Source: Monilinia fructicola
Taxonomy: Eukaryota > Ascomycota > Leotiomycetes > Helotiales > Sclerotiniaceae
Direction of reading: 5' to 3'
DNA length: 64,000 nt
NCBI GenBank assembly: GCA_008692225.1
Contig: VICG01000015.1
Coordinates: 823,001-887,000 of the forward strand
Part shown: positions 36,495 to 49,864 of the stretch, piece by piece
Position numbering within the stretch: the first letter of the stretch is position 1
Layout of the letters: each line of letters begins with the position of its first letter
The notes under the pieces: model-generated
Told to the model about the DNA's origin: nothing
What the model saw: only the letters and a program-made list of their open reading frames with translations
The model's database searches: none
Translations under genes and position numbers: made by a program

Positions 36495-38301
36495 GTTTCG
36501 ATGCGTTCGTCTCGTCCTATAGGCAAATCCCACTCCACGCGTTCGCGTTCAATGGAACAGACAAAGCTCCCACCTTATGAGAGATTGCGCAAACACCTTG
36601 ACGGGTTTATGCCAAAATCATTTGTAGAGGTTGAAGGAATGTCGCGCCCGCAAATGGACGAAAAAAAAATATGCACCGTAGAAACAAACTAGATGAGAAA
36701 TTCTTGCCGTGAGTGGAAAATCCCAAGGTGCGAAGGAGACTGGGGACTTCACGATTGGAGATAATGAAAATTATCCGATAGGACACGACATCATCGGTTG
36801 GTTGCCAAGGGGTTCGAGACTTGCTTATTTTTAGACTTTCTCTGAGCTTCAACGACACTTCTTCTAGTTGTGTTCATGGGACTCGAGTAGATAAATCAAG
36901 TACCAATTATTCCCCTTTGACTTTTCTATAATTGAATGATTACAAAAGATAAAAGTTGGAAAGCATATAAATCGAAGGTTTAGTTCTATTGATCTAGGCC
37001 TAGGAGCTCACCTGGGGTAGCATGGGGTCTACAAGCGCAGGATAACTATGAATTTGCAGGTCGTCAGGAAAACATGGATGTAGAACGTGTAGGACGAATA
37101 GGGGTGTTTGGACTTGAATGGTCTGTGGTGGGTGAACTGAAGTAGGATTAAAGTCATTATTTTACTTCTATTACTTCATTAGTTCCCTCTCTTCAATGTC
37201 TCTTATTATACTATGTCGCATATACGTATTTCACAATCAGGAACCAACGTCAACCATTCAAGTATTGGAGTAGCTGCCGCAGAAAGAAGAAATGAAAATA
37301 TGGAGAAATGAAAAGATGTATAAGAAGTTTCCATTCCGGAGTCTATATTCAATTACACCCACCTCTTCCCCTTCACATACACCTGCATGCATGCACGCTT
37401 TACTCTCATCCACACAATCCACTACATTCCACTCCAACCACGGATCCTCAATTCCATTTCCAAACCAAAGGGTATATAAGCAACAGCACAGCACAGCACA
37501 ACATTCAAATCAGTCCTTCTCATCCTCCTTCGCGTTATCGTCGTCTTCTACTCCAGGACCAAAAGCCCAGATTCCAATCCCGCCTTTGCAATCTCATCCG
37601 TTCACCCATCCACCCATAAAATATACATTTCATCATATCACCTCTGTACTCTACTTCACTCCCCCCCCCCCTCTCTCTCTCTCGCTCGCTCGCTCATATC
37701 TCTCCATCCCCACCCCACTTTCCCCATCTCATCCTTATCACCAGAACAAGACGCAATATAAAACATTAAAGGTAGCCAAATTTTTTCATTACTGCCCGGC
37801 TACGGCACTATCATCCTCCCCTCTTCTCCCCTCTCGTCCCCTCGCCCCCCTAGTATAGGATCTCAGCTCATGAACTTCGCCTTTCAAAACAACACAACAC
37901 CAACACGCCGACGTACTGCTTAAATGTAGGCATTTGCGTAATTACAGTTTGCGGTCGAGAGAAAAAAAAAGCGCCAACTCCCCTATGTACAGCGCTCATG
38001 TGTATAGTCTTTGCGAATGAAGTTTTTATATTAACACCATTCACTACCAAGAAAGAAGTGAAGTCTAGAAAATGTGTAATTTGGGAAAATGGACGTGCGA
38101 CAGCTTTCAAATTTCTATACTTGTTGGAGAATGCCGAAGAATCTAGCGCGTGAAAGAAAGAAAACAGGTTCATGGGTAATGGCAGCCCATGAATTCAACC
38201 AATTAGAAGAATGATAAGGGGAAGATAAGTTGGCAGGCGTTGAATCGTGAATCATTGAACATGATGGTACTATTGATAGTTTCGTGAAGCAGTACTGTCG
38301 T
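36495..38301. other. 1.8-kb spacer between BST1 and MCD4
   Basis: No gene supported. It should contain the MCD4 promoter and the BST1 3'-UTR. A CAGCA pentamer run lies at about 37484-37502, and a C run joined to (CT)n and (CGCT)n runs at about 37662-37695. Open frames at 37292-37858 are Ser/Pro-rich products of this composition. Confidence 0.5.
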
Positions 38302-41300
38302 TCAGGGTGACTTTCCGCGTTTTCTAGTAGTTTCGTTGATCTCCGGATCGAACATAGTCGTTACGTCTGCAAGTGTCCAATTAGAGGTTGATGAATGGAT
38401 AGCGACAAGCCATGCGGCTACCAGATTAACCAGATAGTGAAGCATGTATGCATAAGTTACGCCATATACTGCTGCGTATATTGAGATACCGAAAAATAGA
38501 ACACTAGTGACGTGGCGAACGCGGGATGTAACTCGGGGTACCATCTTCCCGCTCGTCAACGTTTCTACCAAAAGAATGAATGGCATAATTGAGAGGACGT
38601 TATGATGAGAGGAGAATGGCGTCAACCAGTGCACTGCCAAATTATGTATCCAGACAACGAGAATTGGGAGATTGATAGGCAAAATCCACAACATCAGGAC
38701 AAGTATCGAATGGACGTAGTTGTAAAAATTGTAGTTTGTGTTAGACCGAGCCTCCCTCGCAAATCGAAGCGCTCGTGTGCAAGTAGCTATTTGTACCAAG
38801 CACGCAACCAGATACGCAAACTGGTAGGGAATTACAGTCGACACTAAGAACAACAGTACTCCCGTCGTAAATACTCGCCTCCGAGGAGAAGATGGTGCGA
38901 AGGCGGGGGACGATGCCCTTTTCCTATCTTCATTGCGCAACCATGCTGGCTTAACACTCAGCCAACCATATAGCACACTCAAAATGTGCGTGAGGGCCAA
39001 TGTAGCATAATTAATCATCACACATACTCCAATGCAAACGAGTCCAATGAGAGGGACCATAAACCAGAAGAATGGATCCTGTGATCCCACAAGTAGATCA
39101 TTTTTGTTATAGTCGATGACTTTTTCGGACGTGTTTCTTCCCCATCCCAAGAAACCTGTAGGAGCTCCTTGAGGCGGTGCCATACTTGCCTGTGAGAAAG
39201 ATACTGAGAGGCATGTGAGAGCCAACAATACCAAAGGTAAAGATTGTCGCAAACACAGGTCCAAACTCTCACCGAAGGAAATGAAAATTCCTGTCTCATC
39301 ATACATTCGAAACTGCTTTCTCAATACGAGGGCAACAACAAGCAGAGGAAATGCTGCAAAGACAGTTCGATAGCGCATGTACAGCTTTCCTAAACTGCCT
39401 GGAATATCAACACTCAATGAGATTTTGATGCTCGAGTTGCACGTTGGGTCGGTCCAGAACTGAAGACTTAACCCGTCCTGTATGGATTTGTGTTTAAGTG
39501 CGGGTGGCATGAACGGGGAAACTCCATGAAGATTAATGGTTGCTTGCTTCACATTGACAAAGTATTTCGACTCATAAGGCTCCGAAATATACTGTCGAAG
39601 AAGAGGCGTGAAAAGCTCTGATTCCTCACCACAAGCTTGGTTTCCCATTTCTAGATTGTACGCCAATAAGCTGGAGTGTACGGCGGGTATTTTGACCTCG
39701 GCAACCATCGGTCGATTTGGTGGGAGCCTCATCTTCATGCCAAAAGCCAAGAGACGTCGAAGACTCAAGGATCTGATTCGATGAGATTGAACATTATCAC
39801 TAAATTCGGCAATTATCCATCCAGGGGTAGGGTCAACTGCCTTGTCCACAATGGCAACGAATTGGTGGTCTATTATATCCTCCAAATCGTATTGTAAGTA
39901 AGAAAATGGTAAGATTTCTTCCTCGTCATCCAGATAGAAAGGTTTCTTCGACGTCCGTGTGGATGCTGGCAAAGGAATAACGTCACTCGCAGCATTCTTG
40001 CAAGCCAATCTCGTGGATCCAGAGCTATCCCCGGAAAGATCCATATTCATAGAAAACAATGTAGCTGATTGGCCGGGGTGCAGCGGAAAAAACACTACAG
40101 AAAAGAACCTCCAACTTTCCATTATCCCCAGGCTTGTCGAGCTTTTGATCAGTGAGAAGCGTGAATCGTTTGCCACCAGGCGTTCCTTGGGGAGGAATTG
40201 GAAGCAAATGTGCTTTTGGCTTTCGAGACTCTCCAAATTTTCGAAGCGTTAATCTCTCTCCTTGTGGAATTATTGCATGCGAATCGTCTTCCAAAGTAAG
40301 CAAAGTCGTGGGTTCCTTGTGCGAAAGGGTCTTTTCTGTAAGGCTCTCCATTCCTGTCAAGTACCATTTCTTAAAAATTCGCATCCTATCCGCGCGAGGT
40401 TTCGTTTGTGCAGGCCGGTTCACGTCAATAACTTCGTATAGAGATCTTACGACAACCTTTCTAAATTGATCGCACCACAAAATTGCTTGATGATCCATAC
40501 CAGTCCAAACATTCGGCACGGAGGAAGTGAAGACGGTAAATCCGTGTGTATCTGGCACCAGGGATTCCAGACTGGCATAATCCGACGGAACTACAGTATC
40601 GAGTCCACCTCCAGCTATCGATAACAAAGTGACGTGCCATAACGGATTGTTGTTTGCCCATTTTTGCGAATAGGCTTGGCGCCAATAATCATTGATCTGT
40701 TTGTAAGTCTTGACAATCTCCGCATCAAAGGACACTGGAGGTCGAGCGTGCGGGGCTGACATTGTAATAATTGTGTTGATCGAATTCGACTGGTAGTTCG
40801 GCATAATCAGCATCGTGCGTGCTACTATCCCACCCATGGAATGTCCCAGAATAATGACAGAAGTTGGATCTGGAAGCTCTGGGTCTCGCTGTGATCTTCG
40901 AGGATCATGATACAAAGATAATATATATGCAATCGCTTCGTTCAAATATTCTGCCTGGTCTAACATTGTCTGGCCGTGGAAAGCCGTTATATCTTCATTG
41001 AAGTCGACCGTAAAGAAGTCCAGATTCCGAGCACCGGCGTCGATGGCGGCCGAATTGTGACGTAAAACATCGTGAAAGTATGTTGCGGCCTCCGCGGCAA
41101 TTGGTCGAACTTGCTTATAACTCCCAGCGTTTCCTGGTATGAATAAAACGGGAACACCTTTAACCTAAACAGTATTCGTAAGTTTGGCACTTCACTTTCC
41201 ACATCATCCCATACCTTGGTATCCTCATCCACCATTCCCTCCCTATATAGGTAGACCGAATACTTGCTTGCAAAACGGGTATGTTCCGTATCGAAATCCG

Positions 41301-41847
41301 ATAACTTCGCAAAAGAAGGCCTCATATATGACATTCGGCATCCTTTGTTATCCAATTGTCGCGTATTAAATGAATGTATGATAGATGCCAAAGCAAGTAA
41401 GGCTATGATTGTCGTGCCAAAGGTCAATGGTGTAAATGACCAAGGGCTTCGTAGCCTCGACCGTCGTGAGGTTTGTCGAGAGTCGGCCATCTTGTCGGCC
41501 TCGATAGCCCCTTTTGAGGGAAGACTGATTACAGTAGATTCGGTAGGTCGGCCCTTCTCTATATGTCCATTGCGCGATTCTGTTGGTTTCCAATTTGTAT
41601 TGCTGGGACGTCGACTTCTAGTTGTTGGCGGTCTCTTATCGCAACTTTTCCGTCGATCCAATTCAGATTGTGAATGTTGGGGACTGGTTTGTCGTGAAGT
41701 TGATTGAAAATTCCAGGAATCCCTATTCGACAATGATACTTCGCTTCTAGAGCGATCCGTAAACCCTGAACTTTCAATTATGACCGTATTCGCGGATGAA
41801 TCGTCGCCTTCTTCCTCTGCGGCCGAGCCAGATGATCTCCTCCTCAT
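38302..41847 (-). CDS. BST1: GPI inositol-deacylase (PGAP1/Bst1), one homopolymer frameshift
   Basis: ER enzyme that removes the acyl chain from inositol of GPI-anchored proteins, which is needed for their efficient ER exit and quality control. Two exons, 41847-41215 and 41164-38302, with a 50-nt intron; corrected length is about 1164 residues. The N-terminus is Ser/Arg-rich and cytosolic, followed by a signal-anchor helix (FGTTIIALLALASIIHSF). The lipase domain starts with MSYMRPSF and continues VPVLFIPGNAGSYKQVRPIA; the catalytic Ser (about residue 320) is in LGHSMGGIVARTM. The C-terminal ~350 residues are multi-span (for example AFPLLVVALVLRKQ and ILVLMLWILPINLPILVVW). One extra T in the run at 40087-40092 splits the frame between CSVF and PLHPGQSATLF. 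The start ATG is the first in the open frame and gives MRRRSSGS. Confidence 0.93.
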
Positions 41848-42312
41848 CTAAGCAGACTGGCGACCAACACGAAATCTCCAAAGATCGAAGGGGAGAATGA
41901 CGTGGAAAATCGCTTTTCTGTGGAAGAAATTTGAGGAGATTTCGGAATAATTGGCACAAGAGGCTTGAGAAACAAGAAAATTGGCGATTTCTTGAACAAT
42001 CGAAAAGCCGTAGATGAGCTGGGAACCTTAAGCCTTGAAGGGACCGATTAGGGATAGTCAATAGGCGAGATAGTAATAGTATGGATGTCGTTTTTTTTTC
42101 TTCTTCTTCCCTTTTTATAATTATATGTTTAATTCTTCAACCAATGAGGTATACTACCCAGGTAGGTACCTAGTAATAATAATAAATAGATTAATAAAAG
42201 AGAAGTATTTGATTAAAGCTAGAGGTTTATTATTATTATATATATTATTATATCTTAGATTGAGTTTTTAATGTCTTTTTTATATAGAGACTTATATAAT
42301 TATATAATTTAT

Positions 42313-42360
42313 AACTTAGAATAAGATATATTTTAAAGATAATATATCTTATTCTAAGTT
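42313..42360. repeat. Perfect 20-bp inverted repeat, 8-nt loop
   Basis: AACTTAGAATAAGATATATT (42313-42332) is matched exactly by its reverse complement at 42341-42360, separated by TTAAAGAT. Perfect pairing is unusual in a block that otherwise looks mutated, suggesting either recent origin or a hairpin kept by use. It could be a transcription terminator-like hairpin, a small foldback remnant, or chance in AT-rich DNA. Confidence 0.9.
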
Positions 42361-42651
42361 TTTAATAAATAAGAAATAATTACTCTAATTATTTATTCCT
42401 ATTAATATTAATATCGAGTTAATATACTCTATTTATATTCTTTTATTACTTTTATTTATAGCCCTAGAGTATTATTAATAAGTACTACTCGAGTTAGAGA
42501 GTAAGGTATATTCACGGGTTTATAAGTATTATTAGTTAAACTTTAAAGGACTAGATAGGTAAATAAGTAGGTACTAGGTAAGTATATACGAATAATAGAT
42601 GCTTAAAATCTAGAATCTTATTAGGTATATAAGGTTAGTTAGGTATATATA

Positions 42652-42760
42652 TAAGTATTTATATATATCTATAAATATTTATATATATCTATAAGTATTT
42701 ATATATATCTATAAGTATTTATATATATCTATAAGTATTTATATATATCTATATATATTT
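42652..42760. repeat. 20-bp minisatellite, about 5.5 copies
   Basis: Unit ATAAGTATTTATATATATCT repeated head to tail with almost no divergence (one copy has ATAAATATTT). The near identity of copies contrasts with the RIP-like decay around it, so the array is young or kept homogeneous by slippage. Confidence 0.92.
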
Positions 42761-45700
42761 AATTAGAGAATACGAGATACTATTATATAAGTAATAAAAT
42801 CTAGAATTTTATTATATCTTCGTATTATTTAAATAAATAGGCTTATATATATATAACTATTTAAATAGATAGATAAATAGATTCATACCTGAATATTTAT
42901 AGATATATAATTATTATCCAATTAATGTAATTTGAGAATCTTATTATATAAGCTATTTAGGTAGTATATATATATATATTTATGTGTTATCCATGTATAG
43001 GTAAGTAAGACTTACCTACCTAGGTAGGTATGCTTAAAGAGATACATAGATATCTACAAGTAGATAGATATGTCGGTATACAAATCATCCATCATCATTA
43101 AGAAAACGTTCATTCATTCATACTTTAGTAATCATTCAATCATTCAATCATTCAATCACTCAACGACACTATATTCGTTGTTATGGCGAAAACCGTTATG
43201 TTTCAAGAGAGAAGATCTAATAGCCTCACTTATCTCAAAAAGACCCGAACATTCAAACAATCACAATGGATATACTTGTATAGAAAGTGACGATGAGCAC
43301 CTGCATCTCTTGTACATTTATTTCTACACCATGATTGGTGACAGGGAGAGGATCTACATTTTCCACTTCTCTTGTCATTGTATTGCCGCATAATGATGAT
43401 GTTCTAAAGCCTCTTAGTTCGTACATACAGTACCTCTCCATCGAATCAACTTGTACGCCGACATTTGGATGAGATAGATAGATGATCCTCATCTGCAGTT
43501 CGATTTTCGATTTTCGTTATTGATGTTTGAGGTTGAGTAAAAGAAGATGATGATGGTTGGATTGGTTGGAGGATACGAGATAGGGTAGGTATTTGTATAT
43601 TCGTACACTCATGGTCTACTTCGGATTTCTGACATCGCCATATCAAAAGCTTTCATTGGAGCATCAAGGCGAAGTAAATAAACACGGCATGCAGTGGTGA
43701 TACTCATTAATATATAAAATGAGTATAAAATGGGTTTTTATATACCCGTGGACCTTGAACCTTTCCTCCTTTGATCATCCATCACCTGCATCTACGGTAA
43801 TTGTTTTTTGGCGCTTTAATATTTGAGTAGCTGAAGGGACCTACTCGAGTAGTATCCCTTTTCTTAATTGATCCTATCAAAGAGGCAAAACAAAGATAAA
43901 AATAAGTTGGCCATGTTTCTTTTGTTTGGAATTCGATACAAATTCAATTTCGATTGCGCAACAATATTTCAGATATATACAATATTGAAACATGAGTTAC
44001 TTTTGTACTCTCTCCCAGGTTCTCGACTTTGATAGAGAAAGAAGGGTCTTTTACTTTGCTTTTGGTTCAATGCAGGGGCGGCCATGAAGTCTCATCCACT
44101 CAATCAATCCAACAGTTTGGACTCATGAATATCAACCAACTCAATCTCTAACGCTAAAATATCATCATTCGTCGATTCCTCGATCCCATCCATAGAAAAA
44201 CTATCATCTAGGTAGATAACTCGACGGAAGATGTCAAAAACCACTGGTTATCCCAACTGCTCACATGGCTCATCATGCTTGAATACATCCCGGACTATAA
44301 GTCTAACTTGGAAATACAGTATGGAGTTGAGTTGAAAAGGATTCAAGATATAAGATATCAGTCCTAGACTTACTGTCCTCTGTGCTCTGTACTCCGTAGA
44401 GTATGTAATTTAATTCAAGTGGCTGGGAATCAGCTTTCTCAACTGAGTCAACTCCCGTCAAAATCCATTCATCTGGGGCTCCAATACTGCATCGAGAAAT
44501 CTTGTTGGCTGGGGATAGATAATGCTTAAAAGTTAATGTCGGATGGATAATGCTTCGTTGTTGGGGTCAACTTGGGGAGGAGCCAGAGACGGGACAAGAG
44601 AAGATGTGAATATAAAATTACTTCATCTCAATGTGTAATGTAACCTCAGTCTGTACTTTGAGTCATCAATTCCATGGAAATTCCGATTCCTTTCAATGAA
44701 GATAAGACGTAGGTGAGATAGCTGGTAACCGAGTTACTATGAAGGGGGAATATAATTACTGTAGTATGTATGATTATTTGTTACCAACAAAACAACCTTG
44801 TTAAATGATTGATTTGATTTTCTAAACTGCTAGGTTACAGTAGAAATGCTATCTTTAGCTTGAACGTAACAAACATCTGTTGTACCACGTTTCTCTACCA
44901 AAGGCAACGAATGGATGATGGATGCTTCTACACGAACAGATCATTAGTTCATTTCGCACACAGCTCTCCAGCTCCACATCGAATTCAAAAGAAAAGCAAG
45001 AGAAAACCAAACCATCCCACTCTCCTTACGAATTCGGATTCAGCATCAGTCCAGAATCCAGATGCTGTTTTGTGCAGAAGTTGCTTACCACAGGCATCAA
45101 TTAGCCTTCAGCAAAGAGGTGCGGTGCATAATTATATCTGCAGCTAATACCCGCCCGTACTTTGCTGTAGAATGACCTCGACTCGCCATACATAGATAGG
45201 TACTGCACCATCAGTCAGATTCAGATTATTGTTACGTTGAACACAACTTAACCTCAACCAGAGCACGACTCGTTTGCATCCTACATTGCAGTACTGCCAC
45301 TCGCTCAGAGTTGCAAGAACACGGATTTCGTTCGTACTTTGATAGCAATCCCATTCCATCCAACCACCAATTATCAAATACTCATCCACGCCCCATAATC
45401 ATAGTCATATATATATAAGGTTAACCTATCCTCTATCCCGCTAATTTCAAGCTGCCTCACTTATTACACACATTCCAAGTCTGTACAAAGCCCAGCTACA
45501 CATTTGCAATCAAAGGATAACGTCCCCTCAAGCTAGAGCGTTATCAACCATCAATTGCCAAGCCCAAGTAGACAGAGTAAAAAAGGACGAGCTGGAGTTA
45601 GCTCTAAACCTCTCAACCCCTAATGGTCTAGAGATTACGATGAAATCACAACTCGTGACCACAGACGCCCCAAAACCCAGACCCGATCAGTGGGCAGGAC

Positions 45701-47562
45701 TGGTGAACCTCATCTTACACCGTGGCGATTCTATCAATCTATCGTGCTGTTCTGTATCTTCCTTCCTAATGAGAAAATCAAGGAAAGATACCTAACCTAC
45801 CTATCGACATGAACAAGTTCCTTTACTTACATGGAGTAACCTTGGAGAGGAAAGAAATGGAATTGCAATTCGGCGTTCTAAAATTAAATCATGAGGATAG
45901 CAAGTATGAGCGTTGATAGACACAAAATGTTCGAGTATATCTAATAATAATAAGCATCTTGAGGTTATGCTATTGAATCAAATTGCGTTGTTACTCTGCA
46001 ATCTAATTGCACCTGTCTGTGTCTTGGAGTACGACATTTGCATTGCTTGACAGCTTGTTTGTATGCATACATACATACAGTACATACCTATCTAAACACT
46101 CCCTCTCAAATCCCCAAATGAATAACCTTTTACAACCCAGCACTGCATAATATCAACCAACCGACCCCTAATCAGAAGAAGCTGCTTCCCCAACCCACAA
46201 AACAAAACAACCAAACACGCACCCACCCACACATCCAACCCTCCCTCCCTCCCCTTCACCCAACACCTACCAAACAGCCCTGCCCTACCCCATCAACAAA
46301 ATCCCACCAAAAAGACTCCACCGCCGCGACCTCACACCGTACGCACGCACACCCTCACACACACGGCCGGCCACACCCCAACCCATTCAGCCATTCCAGG
46401 AGGACCTCGGAAACCTACCTCCACTGCACATCCCACCATGCCCGTAGCTAGCCCAAAACAAACAGGGCCGGTCTCCTTGCTCGCCGGCGCCGCGTCGAAA
46501 TGTAGAACTGGACGATATCACGATGTCAGATGCTGTTCACACAGTGGTACAGTATCCATGGATTCCTGTACATGGTCTTTCTTATCGTGACCTCACACAC
46601 GGTATGTGGAGATGATCTTTATTTATATGATATATATGATATATACTCCGTACATGAAATCAAGCGGTCCCGTTATCTCAGTGCGGCCAAACTATCGCAA
46701 TATGCCATGGAATATGCCATCTTCCACCATCGGCGTACATCAATCAAACGCTCCAGATTGGTAGTTAGTTGGTGGTCGTTGGGAGCAAAGTATATGTATG
46801 TATGTACTCGTATGTATGTATGTATGTTTTTATTTATTTTCTCGTGGTAGGAAAAATGAGGTCGGCGATTTTGGTGCGGGTTCCGTTTATCATCGATGGT
46901 GCGAAAGAAGGCCGTTGGGGGATTCTCTTGTAGGTCCACGGTGTTGCTAGAATATTTTCCTAGGTAGGGAGGGGATGGGAATTCGGATAATTGATGTAGG
47001 CCGGGGGGTCCAGGTGTGAGATTGAGTTCAGGTTTGGCTATATTCTGATAGGTATTCTAATTAATTTCTATATATCTATTTCTTACCTTCCCGCTTGATA
47101 TGCCGTTCTATTGTTGGGCTTTATTTCACTCGTTGTTTCCTATTCATTTCATTCGCAGAGTTATTTCATGCTATAAACTTATATTTGTAATTTTGCCTTC
47201 TCGTCTGATTTTATACTATACGGGGCTAGTAATCTTCCACCCTTGCCTATCTCATCCCATCCAAAGTCAAATACAAACAAAAGAGAAGAACCGAATGGGA
47301 GACAAATGAAAAAAAAGAAACCCTTAGAGATACGCCTTCTAAACCTTTCTATTGTGATCACCCGGACCCTCATCTATCGAACTATCCCATGCCTTCTCTA
47401 TATCTACCTATCCAAAGCACCCATCAGATCCCACCTACATCTGTCCTCTGTCGGATAGACTTATCATCTGAAGATTACACTTACCTATAATCCGCTTTTC
47501 CTATCTTTCATTATTCCCAGATTCATACTTGTGATTCAGGGTATCAGATCATACGTAAATCC

Positions 47563-49335
47563 TCACTCCTCCCTCTCATCTGCCTCAGTTTTCCTCGCTT
47601 CCTCCAACCTCTCTAAATATGTATATCTTATACACCACAAACTCACCAGCAAGCCCAACACCGAGGCCGTCACCGTAACTAAATATGCGCTACGATAACA
47701 CTGCAGGCCCTCTGTACATTCCCGCACACCTCCATCTTTCACAATACTATGACGATCATAGACGACTCCGTAGAAAAGATTGAAGACGTATCCTGAGAGA
47801 ACTGGAGAGAGAGTCATGAAACCCCAATTTGTGGAGAGGCCATGGACACCAAAAGCATCGGCTACAAGGGATGGAAAGCATCCGAAGAGAAAACCATAGC
47901 CGAGACCGGTAAAGGAAGAGACGAGGAAGAGGAGGTGTGGATTTTCTGTGTTTAGGGCGGCGATTTGGGCGATGAAAAAGATTGCCGAGGCGAGGGTTAA
48001 GCACCAAAGACCGCTGCAGCGGAGGACTTTGACGAGGAAGTCAGAGCCGACTCCTGGAAACTTGTCAGTGAATATATGGGGGAGCGGGATGAACAGGTAT
48101 TACCGCTGAGGAGCCGACCAGTGAATGAGCAGACTGAGAGGATAGATACATGCATTGCTTGGCGATGCATGATGAACTCTTCGGGGATTGAATCATCCCA
48201 GTGACGCCAAAGTGCTTGAGCATCATTTCCGATGTTACTAAAGGCATTAGCATAGTGATTTCTAGTCCGCGAAAATAAAAATCTTACTTGATAGTCATTA
48301 GTCCAATACCCGTCAGAATTCCCATCAAAGCAAACAATTGCCAAAATTCGACCGTTTTAAACAATTGGAATCCTCGAATATCTACACGATGGGAATGGTG
48401 CTTCTTGTCAGTTTCGTCTATATTTTCTCCAGATTCTTCATCGGTTGATTTTGACATCAAGGAGGAGGTTTCGTCGGTATCGAGCATGACGCCGTTCTCA
48501 GGTACCTCTGCCCCTATCACATGATGGTTTAGGATATGGTGTTTGCCCGGAGACGCAACGGATGGGTAAGACATACCAGGTTCGGGTACCAAAGCATCTC
48601 TTTCTGCTCGTCGTTTGGTTTCCTCCGATTTTGTACGATGAAGTCGATTCGAATCGGATCGATTATGACCGGGTAGTGCTGAGTAATGGGTATGCGGTAT
48701 TACTCGAAGGAAGAAGAAACCTAGAAACACTGTCCCACTAGTACCGCATGCTAAGACTAACAAGAAATGCCCAGCATCCCCAGGAAATGTAAAAGCAGTG
48801 AAGGCAGAAAAGAAAAATGCGCTCAGTCCGAAAGTCGCTAGGGGAAAGGCAGTCGCAGTGCCTCTATTGTGTGGCCAGTTAAGAGCTGAAGTCTTGATGG
48901 AAGCTGCGAAAGCGGCACAGCCTCCCAGCCCAGTGAAAAATGAATAGAGACAAAGTAACGGTAGCCATCCAGACCCTCTATCATATGCTTGATATAAGGG
49001 AAAGTATCCTGCGGCTAGTAATAACATTCCCAATATTACAGCTGGTCGAGGCCCTTTACCATCCACCAATAATCCAACTGGAATCCCGGCTGCATACATC
49101 CCCAGATTTCCGAATAGTCCCTTTGCATACCAATTAGCATGATATCAAGAACGAAACGGTTAGAGCAAGGTAATCTTACTATCAGGTTGATTTGTGTTGA
49201 AGATAGCTTCAATCTATCAGCAAACTGCGGACCCCAATTGGAGAAAGCATAATTCGTCCCGCAGGCCAATGCTATACATGTTGCTGCAACACTCGATACT
49301 ATTCTCGCTGTTTGTAATGGCTTTCCCCCGGGCAT
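47563..49335 (-). CDS. MCH1: MCH1-like MFS transporter
   Basis: Twelve-span MFS protein of the fungal MCH1 family (nodulin-like/monocarboxylate-type; yeast Mch1 has no proven substrate). Four exons: 49335-49180, 49120-48288, 48237-48104, 48053-47563, all GT-AG with matching phases, giving about 537 residues. Helix 1 is VSSVAATCIALACGTNYAFS, followed by WGPQFADRLKLSSTQINLIG. The A-like MFS loop is GIPVGLLVDGKGPRPAV. Then come NRGTATAFPLATFGLSAFFF, a long polar central loop (residues ~220-320) with charged Glu/Lys clusters, and helices 7-12 (FWQLFALMGILTGIGLMTI to TASVLGLLVSLWCIRY). The C-terminus is short and acidic-basic. No frameshift. It is divergent from TMS1, sharing a 529-bp intergenic region. 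Confidence 0.87.
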
Positions 49336-49864
49336 ATTGAGGATTCCGTTATCGCTATGGTAGAAAGGAGGTTGTATAGTTTCACCCCTTGATCATTGCA
49401 AAACTCGGGGCCAAAGAAGAGGAATTTGCTGGCATGAAAAGGGGAGTTGTATGTTTTTCCAAACAACAGCAATGGTTTCCTGAAATGTCTGCAAAATCGT
49501 GTGATTATTTGGAAGGAAGTAAAGTATCCTGTTGCTGTCATCCATAATACGTAAGTCCGTTATCAGTAAGCCAACTGCCGATAATGTCTCCTTATCACCT
49601 CCATTTACGGTGGATCTAATGAACCACCGCCGCACTAATGCAGGTCGTTTTCATTAGCCGCGCGGATCCAAACGAGCCGAGTTTGCGCTACTGTATTACC
49701 TGCGCTATTATCGTCATCGACCAAGCAACCTCCGACGTTATTCTTCAACATTTATGCTCTATTATTCCATCACTGATACTGGCTTTAATAAACAAGATCT
49801 GAAGAAAGCCTTGAATTATCTTATCACAACTCTTAGAAATACGACATCAACGTAGAGCGCAAAC
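49336..49864. promoter_or_regulatory. Divergent intergenic region between MCH1-like and TMS1 genes
   Basis: 529 bp between two start codons on opposite strands, so it must hold both promoters. No clear TATA box or named factor site could be singled out. The minus frames at 49299-49635 extend upstream of the MCH1 start but have no conserved content. Confidence 0.5.

Larger units (their letters stand above)
41848..47562. other. 5.7-kb AT-rich spacer, no gene seen
   Basis: The largest gene-poor stretch here except 55.6-62.9 kb. From 42170 to 43010 it is extremely AT-rich with a 20-bp minisatellite, a perfect palindrome and several CCTAGGTA motifs. From 43070 to 46480 it is mixed sequence with ATTCA, CCT and CCCA runs, and at 46790-46830 a GTAT run. 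Short frames (for example 44860-45147 and 46530-46850) have no domain, repeat across strands and lack splice support. I see no rRNA or tRNA. Confidence 0.5.

Noticed and set aside
37292..37858. 188-residue Ser/Pro-rich frame
   Set aside because: Spans CT and CGCT microsatellites; lacks any domain and lies in the BST1-MCD4 spacer.
47563..49335. Possible secondary-metabolite cluster formed by MFS, FAD oxidoreductase and SDR genes
   Set aside because: No synthase, synthetase or cluster regulator; the MFS protein is of the MCH1 type, not a drug or toxin efflux family, and TMS1 interrupts.
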